The notes below the pieces were generated by a model. The model did no database searches. It was not told the origin of the DNA and saw only the letters and a program-made list of their open reading frames with translations. From assembly GCA_963814975.1 (NCBI GenBank), contig CAWFFB010000031.1, positions 1 to 64,000 of the forward strand: 64,000 nucleotides of DNA, given 5' to 3'. This DNA is from CAVUXJ01 sp963814975. GTDB lineage: Bacteria; Acidobacteriota; Vicinamibacteria; Vicinamibacterales; CAVVIG01. A program made the translations under genes and the position numbers. Each line of letters starts with the position of its first letter. Position 1 is the stretch's first letter. Positions 57,272 to 64,000 of this stretch are shown here, piece by piece.

Positions 57272-57463
57272 ATGCGCCGGTCCGTGATCCCCCCGCGACT
57301 CTCGCAACCGACGCTGTTTCGTCCCCCATCCTCGCGTCCGTCGTTTCAGACATTGCCCCCGGAGATCCAAGCGAAGACGATCCGGTTGCTGGCGCGGCTG
57401 CTTCGCGGGCACGTCGACCGCGGCGTCGCCGGCGGCCGGGCACGGGAGGCGCGTGATGAGTGA
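57272..57463 (+). CDS. recombinase-element ORF2 (63 aa)
   Basis: MRRSVIPPRLSQPTLFRPPS begins a 63-aa basic protein whose second half (EIQAKTIRLLARLLRGHVD) is helical. A perfect ribosome site (AGGAGGTGCTG) precedes ATG 57272, and its TGA overlaps the start of the recombinase gene. It is thus translationally coupled to it. Function unknown; an accessory or DNA-binding subunit is a fair guess. Confidence 0.6.
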   Translation: MRRSVIPPRLSQPTLFRPPSSRPSFQTLPPEIQAKTIRLLARLLRGHVDRGVAGGRAREARDE

Positions 57464-59546
57464 CAAGATCCGGTCGCATCATCAGGCGCGGAAGGCCATC
57501 TTGTACGTGCGGCAGTCGTCGATCCACCAGGTGCACCACAACCTGGAGAGCCAGCGGCTGCAGTATGCGATGCAGGAGCGGTTGCAGCAACTCGGGTGGC
57601 GTGAGATCGAGGTCGTGGATGACGACCTGGGCCGGTCCGCTGCGGGGCTCGTGGCGCGGGCGGGATTTGCCCGCATGGTGGCGGAGGTCTGTTTGGGCCA
57701 GGTCGGCGCGGTGGCGGCCCGCGAGGTGTCGCGCTTCGCCCGCAATAGCCGCGAGTGGCAGCAACTGGTCGAAGTCTGTCGGGTCGTCGATACCGTGCTG
57801 ATCGATCTGGACACGGTCTACAGCCCGCGCCACAGCAACGATCGCTTGCTGTTGGGGCTGAAAGGGAGTTTGAACGAATACGAACTGGACCTGTTGCGTC
57901 AGCGCTCGGTGGAAGCGCGTCGGGCGAAGGCGCGCCGCGGCGAGCTGCTCGTGGCGGCGCCGGTCGGGTATCTCAAGACCGATGCGCCCCATGTCGAGAA
58001 AGATCCGGATCGCCGCGTCCAGGAGGCCATCGCCTTGGTGTTTCGGAAGTTTGTCGAACTCGGGACGGTGCGCCAGACGTTGTGGTGGTTTCTGGAGCAC
58101 GGGCTGCAATTGCCGGTGCGGCCGGCGTCCGGCGAGATCGCGTGGCGCCGCCCGTCCTACGGCATGCTGTATCGCATCCTCAGCAGCCCGGTGTACGGCG
58201 GCGCGTACGCGTACGGAAAAACGCGAACGGACGCTGCACTATGACCAGGGCGAACCGCGCGCGGTCGCGCGGCGCAAACCCCGTGAGCAATGGCTCGTCC
58301 TGATTCCCCATGCCCATGAAGGCTATGTGAGCTGGGAGGAGTTTGAACGGATCCAGCAGGCGATGGCGGCGAACGTGCGGGGATGGGGACGCGCCGGCGC
58401 GGCGACGCAGGGGCCGGCGCTCTTGGCCGGTCTGCTGCGCTGTCGACGCTGCGGCCGCCGGCTGACCGTCTGGTACACTGGCGCCGCGCACAATGTGCTC
58501 CGCTATGCCTGCCATCGAGGGGCGCTGGACAACGGGGATCCGCGCTGCATTTCGTTTGGCGGGATGGTGGTAGACGCCGCCATGGCCAAAGAAGTCCTGC
58601 GTGTCGTGCAACCCGCCGCCATCGAGGCCGCCGTGGTCGCGAGCGAAGACGCCTCGCGTCAGCAGGACGACGTGCTGACAGGCGTGGACGCGAGACCTGG
58701 AAGCGGCGCGCTATGCGGCGCAGCGGGCGCAGAAGCAATACGACGCGACGGATCCCGAGAATCGGCTGGTGGCCGACGAATTGGAGCGGCGCTGGAATCA
58801 GGCCTTGCAGCGTGTCCACGAGATCGAGGCGCGTCTCGATCAGCACGTCCAATGCCACCGTCACGCGTGGCGGCGCCGACGCGCGAAGAGTTTGCCGGGC
58901 TGGCCGCAGACCTGGAGGCCGTGTGGCAGGGTCCGCATGCCGATGTGCGGCTCAAGAAACGCCTGCTCCGCACCCTGATCCACGAAGTCGTCGTCGACGT
59001 GGATGCGGAGGCGGGTGAAGTCCTCCTCCTCATTCACTGGAAAGGTGGCGTCCATACCGAGCTGCGCGTCCCGCGACGACGTCGTGGGCAGAATAGCGCC
59101 CAGACTCCGAAGGATCGTGATCGCGGCCGTTCGTGTGCTCGCCCGCATCTGTTCGGATGACGTCCTGGCGAGCACGCTCAACCGCAACGGCCTGCTGACC
59201 GGACGCGGGAATCGCTGGACGCGGGAACGGGTCACGGCGCTTCGGACCCATCATGGGATCCCTTGTTACGATCGTGATCGGCGCGTGTCAGAGGGCTGGA
59301 TGAATCTGACGGAGGCCGCGCAGCGGCTCGGCATCAGTGCCAGAACACTCCGCCTCGCCGTCGAGCGAGGCGAGATCGACGCGGCTCACCCGTTGCCCGA
59401 TGGTCCCTGGGTGTTTCACCGGCCCGCTCTGGCAACAGAAGCGGCTGCACGTTGGTCGCTCGGGTTCGGCGCCGCACATCAAGAGGTCGCAATACCAGAC
59501 GCTCACCAGCCAACGCTCGGTTTTTCAGGCCATTTCAGGCACATAG
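57456..59546 (+). CDS. large serine recombinase with zinc ribbon, about five frameshifts
   Basis: About 690 aa when repaired. The N-terminal resolvase domain reads AILYVRQSSIHQVHHN (catalytic Ser in RQSS), EIEVVDDDLGRSAAG and REVSRFARN. The recombinase domain includes GSLNEYELDLLRQRSVEARR and RPSYGMLYRILSSPVYGGAY. The zinc ribbon is LLRCRRCGRRLTVWY with a later CHRGALDNG. A helix-turn-helix follows near the C terminus (LTEAAQRLGISARTLRLAVE). Breaks lie near 58225, 58690, 58865, 59085 and 59430. It inserts or excises the surrounding element. Confidence 0.82.
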
Positions 59547-59564
59547 CGAGGTGGGGCAGTATGA

Positions 59565-60425
59565 AACGTCGTTGTACCGCTGCTGGAAGGTATCGAAGCG
59601 CGCTTGTTGCTGCAGCACGTTGGGCGCCGCGGGGTGGGTCGCTTCCGTCTTCAGCGTTAAATGCAGGCGCTCGTGGCGCCCGTTCTGCTCGGGATGACCC
59701 GGCGCAATCCGCTCGAGTCCAATGCCCAAACGCAGCCACCACACCGCGAGTTTACTGAGCCCATACAGCGCATGGGCCGACGCGAACGGCACCCCGTTGT
59801 CGGTGCGGATCGCGTGCGGCAGGCCGAAGTCCTGGAACGCGCGCTCAAACACGCTGAAGGCGTAGCGTTCCTTCGTGGTCGACAGCGCCTCACAGGCAAT
59901 CAGATAGCGGCTCGAGAAATCGGTGATCGTCAGGGGATAACAGTAGCGGCGGTTGGCGAGCAGGAATTCGCCTTTGTAGTCCGCACACCACAGCACATTC
60001 GGCGTCACCGGGCGTGTGAGGGACGTGCCGGTGAGCCGCGGCCGTCGCGGCCGGCGGCGGCGCCGCACCAGGCCGTGCCGATCCAACACCGCATGGACCG
60101 TGCTGATCGCCGGACACGCCACCTCCGGCCAGCGCTGCCGGAGGCGCTCGCGCAGCTTGGGCGCGCCCCAATGGGGATAGTCCTTCTTCAGCCGAACAAT
60201 CAGTTTTTCGACCGCCATCGGCAACTGGTTCGCGTGCCGATGCGGGCGCCGGCTCCGATCGGTCAGCCCGTGCAGGCCGGTGTCTTGGTACCGCTCGAAG
60301 ATCTTGTAGCCGGTCTTCCGCGAAATCCCGAACTCCTCACAAACCACGGCCATCTTCTCGCCGTCCAGCAGGCGGGCCACGAACCGCAGACGCTCATCCA
60401 TGACGTGACACTCCTTCCAAGGCAT
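59565..60425 (-). pseudogene. IS481 transposase, N-terminal part
   Basis: Helix-turn-helix LRFVARLLDGEKMAVVCEEF and FGISRKTGYKIFERYQDTGL, then the rve catalytic core: DYKGEF for the first Asp, RTDNGVPFAS for the second and the Glu in PEQNGRHERLHLTLK. The natural sequence stops at FDTFQQRYND near 59568; after that the inserted recombinase element begins. ATG 60425 or the internal ATG 60401 could be the start. Confidence 0.8.
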
Positions 60426-60490
60426 GCCCCCTCCTGTGGGGGCAAAGTGTCACCCCTGTCTCCGGAATACGGTGTTACCTATCTCTCAGG

Positions 60491-61051
60491 AAGGACAAAC
60501 GAATTTTACAACTACCGCCCTCGCGGCGCCTCGACGCCGCGAGTTGACACCCTAACTGACACCCACAAGAATCCAATTCTCGTCTCTCAGGGCATCCTAC
60601 CGGGCGGCCTATGCGGAGGCGGCGGTCGGACTTGGGAGGATCCGCCCTAGCACTGGCGCGACAATCGGATTGAGCAACTCGAACAATCCGGCGCTCCGCT
60701 CGACGACAACGGAGATTCCGGGTTGGTAGCCAACGCGACACGCTTCGCATCCGGCGCTTGGTCCAAGAGCATGATCAGACCTGGCGTCGAGTGCCCCCGT
60801 CACACCCATTCGTGGAGCGTAACAGCACGATTCAGGTGGAGACCATGATCGAGCCGTAGGCACACTGTTGCCACTGTCGGAGATTCAAAAGATTGCGATA
60901 AACGGATGAAGAGTTCGGACCTGAGACATATCGAGGCAGGCCAGCCACTTGTGCAATTACTAGCGAGATGAAACGCTGCTGACCTGCCTCGCCCAATGAC
61001 TGGAGGGAGGTGAGCCGGACATATGCCGGCCCACCCATGGAGCTGACTTAA
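60491..61051. other. intergenic right of the IS481 element
   Basis: About 560 bases without a supported gene. The direct right flank (CGCGGCGCCTCGACGCCGCG near 60526) is a small GC-rich palindrome, possibly a terminator or element end. Other frames lack starts or domains. Confidence 0.45.
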
Positions 61052-61261
61052 CTAGCGGTTCCGTCCCTGGCTATCTTTACGACCACCTTGCCCAGAACCT
61101 CGGCCAAAGTTCTGGGATTCACCTTTGTCACTTTCCTTCTGCCAGTCGACTGATTGTTCGTTGTCGTCTACGTCTCCGAAGTCTTCCTGCTGACCTTCGC
61201 AGCCTTGTCTCCGACCGCTTTGTTGTTGCTGGTTCCGGTCGCTGTGCTTCTGCTCAGCCAT
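61052..61261 (-). CDS. small Gln/Gly-rich hydrophilic protein
   Basis: 69 aa, starting MAEQKHSDRNQQQQSGRRQG and ending in a Gly/Ser/Arg-rich tail. There are almost no hydrophobic residues, so it is probably disordered, like stress or desiccation proteins. AAAGGAACTA precedes ATG 61261. I do not recognise a family. Confidence 0.55.
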   Translation of the reverse strand: MAEQKHSDRNQQQQSGRRQGCEGQQEDFGDVDDNEQSVDWQKESDKGESQNFGRGSGQGGRKDSQGRNR

Positions 61262-61488
61262 TAGTTCCTTTCGCCGTTGTCCATCAGATATGGCAGCAAA
61301 TCGCATGCCTTCGAATTAACGCTAACTGTCTGACCCATATTGCTTTGCCTGGAAACAAATATGGCAATCGGAAGACAGTGTACGACTCGATTCGATACGA
61401 CAATATGGCTGAGGTAACTGCGCAAGGATTCTGGTCACGCCGGCCGATCGCTGTCCTACTGGGTGTTGGCGGGTAGACGATCCCCGAC

Positions 61489-61968
61489 TTAGCTGCCGAA
61501 TTGACGAAGATGATGATCCGCATGACGGTAACTGAATCTGCCCCATTCCGCCGCCGACAGGGCGCCAAATAACGGATGGTGTCCTGAAAGCTGCGCTTCC
61601 CCGCCATTGAAACGCTGAATCAGACGTCGCAATTCATCGACGTCGCGCGCAAACTCCGTTGGACGCGTGCCCCTGATTTCCTGGTCGGCCTCGGGCACTG
61701 TCCTTACGCCTTGCGGCCATTTTACGTTCGTGTGTATTGCAAGCCACCTGAGCACTGTGCGCTCCCAAAGCGTACCAATGACCGGAATCCGGCGCTCGCC
61801 CAAGGCCGCGCGACACGCATCGCTCAGATGGCACACCATCTGATGCGCAGTCATCCTGCCCCACCTGCGGTCACTCTCCGGCGTGAGTGCCTCAATCCGT
61901 CGTAGGATTTCCGCGCGCCCAGCCGGATGCAACAGAGTGCCGTTCTTGACCGCATCGGCGCTGCTCAT
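61489..61968 (-). CDS. DUF1569 (DinB-like) protein
   Basis: A 159-aa protein of the DUF1569/DinB-like four-helix fold: RRIEALTPESDRRWGRMTAH, MVCHLSDACRAALGERR and the ending WGRFSYRHADHHLRQFG. The His residues (AHQMVCHL, HADHHL) form the expected metal site. ATG 61968 follows CGGGAGGTTGCC, a strong ribosome site. Role unknown; some relatives are metal-dependent thiol transferases. Confidence 0.8.
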   Translation of the reverse strand: MSSADAVKNGTLLHPAGRAEILRRIEALTPESDRRWGRMTAHQMVCHLSDACRAALGERRIPVIGTLWERTVLRWLAIHTNVKWPQGVRTVPEADQEIRGTRPTEFARDVDELRRLIQRFNGGEAQLSGHHPLFGALSAAEWGRFSYRHADHHLRQFGS

Positions 61969-62281
61969 GGCAACCTCCCGGAGGATGTACTTGACCAAGA
62001 ACGCGACCCCAGATTTGTCGATTGTCCATGACCGACGAATTGTAGCGAAAAGTACTAGAACGTTTCTAAATCTGGTAAAGCCAAGGGTCTTCACAGGGGC
62101 CGCTTGTTCACCCGCCATTCTTGGGGCGTGTCGAAGTCCTCTGCTGCGCGATGGATTGCGACTGGTCGGACCTCGCTACTCGAGATTCCGACGATCATGG
62201 CGCTGCCTTGATAAACACAACGCGACAGGGGAGGACCGATTCTCGAGGGCGACGTTCAGGAAAAGACTGCTGGGCGCCCTG

Positions 62282-62930
62282 TCACCTCGCCGGTACCAGG
62301 CGTTCCAGCTCCTCGTTCCAATGTTGCACGACGATGAGCGCGGGCGGTACGGCGCTCGCGTCGCTCCCGGGCGCTTTGATCATCAGAAAGCGCCGACCGT
62401 CGGGCGACACGTTGTAGGCGCGGCCAGCGTTGTCGCCGGCATAGTAGCGCCCCTCGAGGATCTTCATCGGCGTGCCGGCGTTCCACGTCGCGCCGCTCGC
62501 CTCCACCGGCACGCCCAGCAGCGCACCATCGGCACCGACATAGAACAGTTCCTTGCCATTACGCGCCCAGAGCGGCCGCGTACCTCCCGCCGTCGAGACG
62601 AGCCACTGGCCGCCGCCGACGTTTGGAAATGGCCGGACATAGACTTCGATCGGGCCCGAACTGTCTGACTGGTACGCTAGCCACCGGCCGTCGGGCGAGA
62701 CGATTCCGTTGCGCTCGTTGAACCTCGTCTGCAGCAGCGGCGTCACATGGTGTGTCCCGTCGAGCGCAAGTTGCATCAACTCGGTGCCCATCGTCGGGGT
62801 CGGTCCGAAGAGCACGACCCCGTCCGTCGTGATCCCGCTGGGAAACTGGGCCATGATGCTCGTGGTCAGCCGCTCGGAGGCGCCGGTGCTGAATTGGTTT
62901 GAAGAATTGAAGCGCCGCGTACCGACTAAT
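62282..62930 (-). pseudogene. TolB-propeller kinase, C-terminal fragment
   Basis: About 215 residues from the end of a protein like the kinase at 9137: IVSPDGRWLAYQSDSSGPIE, VYVRPFPNVGGGQWLVSTAG and GRRFLMIKAPG. No kinase domain or membrane helix precedes it; upstream sequence has no matching frame. It is a stranded propeller end, probably a remnant of a second copy. Confidence 0.7.
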
Positions 62931-63069
62931 CGCTAGTCGCACGGGCATCCGCCAGCCGTCTCGGTCAAGCCTGTCCGCATCTGTCCTCAGAAGGTTTACC
63001 TAGAGGCTTAAGATTCCTTGCTCCGCAAAAGTCAGAATTTCTCCGTCATCGACCAAGGGGTGAGGACGG

Positions 63070-63489
63070 ATGGTCGTGAAAGATCGGCCGTGCCAGCGAG
63101 CACCGCTCGAAGACGATCCCAGTCGCTGGACGTTCTGCCCCGATTGCCTCACGGCTTACGACGAATATGACGCGCCTTTGAATTTCTTAAATTCAGAATC
63201 AATGGGGCGGATGATTTCTTGGCCCTCACCCGTCGCCTCCCCGACTCAACCCGCCACCTTTCACCAGAAACTTCCGCTCTTCCTCGGCCCATTGGATGGC
63301 GAGCGCACGCGTCTCGAACCGCTGACTGTACGAGAACTCTTCGTTCTGCCAGAACTGCGCCTCGACGCCGTACGCCCCGTGGTCGCGCAGCTCGACGAGA
63401 TAGCGATCGTGTCCGTGAAGGAACTCGAAGAGCCGCTCTCCGGGCTGCCGCTGCCGAGGCGATGCGGGGCGGTCGATTCTGCGGGGTAG
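63070..63489 (+). CDS. doubtful small Cys-containing protein
   Basis: The first 45 residues (DDPSRWTFCPDCLTAYDEYD) have a CPDC knuckle and look protein-like, with GGGGTGAGGACGG before ATG 63070. Beyond about residue 52 the frame lies antisense to the next gene and is probably not real. A frameshift near 63190 to an earlier stop is likely. Confidence 0.3.
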   Translation: MVVKDRPCQRAPLEDDPSRWTFCPDCLTAYDEYDAPLNFLNSESMGRMISWPSPVASPTQPATFHQKLPLFLGPLDGERTRLEPLTVRELFVLPELRLDAVRPVVAQLDEIAIVSVKELEEPLSGLPLPRRCGAVDSAG

Positions 63490-63503
63490 AAGGCGTCACT
63501 CAA
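63226..63503 (-). CDS. small hypothetical protein, one frameshift
   Basis: The main part reads PGERLFEFLHGHDRYLVELR, then WQNEEFSYSQRFETRALAIQ and WAEEERKFLVKGGG, a compact, charged protein of about 75-90 aa. Its N terminus (MSDAFYPAESTAPH from TTG 63503) is in a neighbouring frame. Family not recognised, but composition and consistent frame support a gene. Confidence 0.5.
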
Positions 63504-63601
63504 GTTGGCCGTCTCGCGCTTCGACGGGTCAGACCCACACCGTCCCTATCGACGTTTCAAGAGCAACCGTTGACGGACTCGATGGCTCCTCGAGGCTCGT
63601 T

Positions 63602-63781
63602 TTAAGGCTTCGTCGCGGTTAGCGCCTGATACACATAGTCGGTCAGGTCACGGAGTCGGGTGGCGTCTGAATCCGAGGAGCCCACGCCAGTCCGTCTGGG
63701 AATCGCTGGGATCTCAACCGCGTGACAGGCGATCAAGGCTGCGGCGATGGTGGCCTTGGCTTGAATTTCTGCGGCATCCAT
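63602..63781 (-). CDS. 59-aa conserved-looking small protein
   Basis: MDAAEIQAKATIAAALIACH then SDATRLRDLTDYVYQALTAT. An ideal ribosome site (AAAAGGAGTCCGAC) precedes ATG 63781 and the frame is unbroken, which makes this short gene credible. It is mostly helical and soluble, with no recognised family. The neighbour on the left is another minus-strand small gene. Confidence 0.65.
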   Translation of the reverse strand: MDAAEIQAKATIAAALIACHAVEIPAIPRRTGVGSSDSDATRLRDLTDYVYQALTATKP

Positions 63782-64000
63782 GTCGGACTCCTTTTAGCTC
63801 GCGTTGGATTCCGTAGAAGCGCGCGCCACGCGGGGCACCAAGAGGTGGTCGCTGCTGGTGGACGAAAGCCACGTCATCGGCTTCCTCTCAAACCGGCCGC
63901 TGCCGCCGGTCAGCGCCAATGCTGAACCCGAGACGATACACCGCGTGTATCGGCATTTAGCCACTACTGTGGCTAGCCGGTGCGCCCCGTGAGGCTCGCG

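Larger units (their letters stand above)
56944..59564 (+). mobile_element. three-ORF serine-recombinase element
   Basis: A 2.6-kb segment on the plus strand, inserted inside the IS481 transposase gene. It carries ORF1 (YPWHPWFG-type small protein), ORF2 (63 aa, overlapping ORF3) and ORF3, a large serine recombinase with zinc ribbon. The same gene order occurs with this recombinase family elsewhere. The ORF1 start codon is not visible, so the left end may be incomplete. Confidence 0.65.
56564..60490 (-). mobile_element. IS481-type insertion sequence, split by another element
   Basis: The left end 56563-56610 and right end 60448-60490 are imperfect inverted repeats: both contain CTCCGGAATA and GTTACCTAT words in matching order. 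Between them the minus strand carries the two halves of an IS481/IS3-like transposase, and between those sits a serine-recombinase element in the opposite orientation. Exact ends and target duplication could not be fixed by eye. Confidence 0.7.

Noticed and set aside
63804..63992. Plus-strand 62-codon frame at the right edge
   Set aside because: TTG start, no ribosome site, no recognised motif; cannot be separated from chance.
1..64000. CRISPR arrays
   Set aside because: No regularly spaced short repeats were seen; the repeats present occur only twice.

Overview
The window is GC-rich bacterial DNA, most likely from an uncultured Acidobacteriota of the Vicinamibacteria type. This is inferred from gene content, not from a marker gene. 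The supporting genes are a Ser/Thr kinase fused to a TolB-like propeller behind an ECF sigma factor, CadC-like winged-helix regulators with TPR or membrane modules, a Cna/carboxypeptidase-regulatory-domain secreted protein, DUF5818, a PEP-CTERM protein, and several small secreted families usual in that group. There is no rRNA operon and no CRISPR array. RNA genes are a partial tRNA-Gly at the left edge, an intact tRNA-Val(CAC) at 50500, and two tRNA-Thr 3' fragments near 55.2 and 56.5 kb.

Layout. 0-9.1 kb: a DUF418 membrane protein, an APC permease, IS110 and IS91 remnants, a Ku DNA-repair gene and a patch of gene fragments. 9.1-26.5 kb: signalling and housekeeping genes, namely kinase plus sigma factor, YjbQ, CreD, two winged-helix regulators, an MBL-fold/SnoaL pair, an ECF sigma/anti-sigma pair, an aldo/keto reductase, a cupin, a YCII protein, an F420-reductase-like protein and a CPA1 antiporter. 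26.5-33.5 kb: envelope proteins and a DcuA/DcuB-type transporter. 33.7-38.9 kb: a tight two-gene unit (GH94 phosphorylase-like plus PF10091/GH144-like) that looks like beta-1,2-glucan breakdown. 39-44.3 kb: central and nucleotide metabolism (a severely shortened PEP carboxykinase, lactate dehydrogenase, DeoC, HPRT, UPRT, citryl-CoA lyase). 44.3-46.4 kb: a diheme cytochrome of TsdA type next to a two-part YeeE/YedE transporter, a probable thiosulfate/sulfur module. 46.5-50.2 kb: a PQQ-propeller protein, a Tat-exported amidohydrolase, a GNAT enzyme and a metallophosphoesterase.

50.5-60.5 kb is an accessory region behind tRNA-Val: an AlpA-like regulator, a zinc-ribbon protein, an IS5 transposase fused to a broken HigB-type toxin gene, a P4-type integrase, two tRNA-Thr 3' repeats flanking a PEP-CTERM gene, and an IS481-type element split by a three-ORF serine-recombinase element. 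60.5-64 kb holds small hypothetical genes, a DUF1569 protein and a C-terminal fragment of a second TolB-type kinase.

Two cautions. Many reading frames are broken by single-base indels, several of them clearly in homopolymers (three in ku alone), so much of the apparent pseudogenisation may be sequencing error. The frameshifts are unevenly spread: the 3.9-kb GH94 gene is intact while the kinase has about six breaks. By contrast, the in-frame internal deletions in pckA and dcuB and the mutual truncations at element borders cannot be explained by single-base errors.
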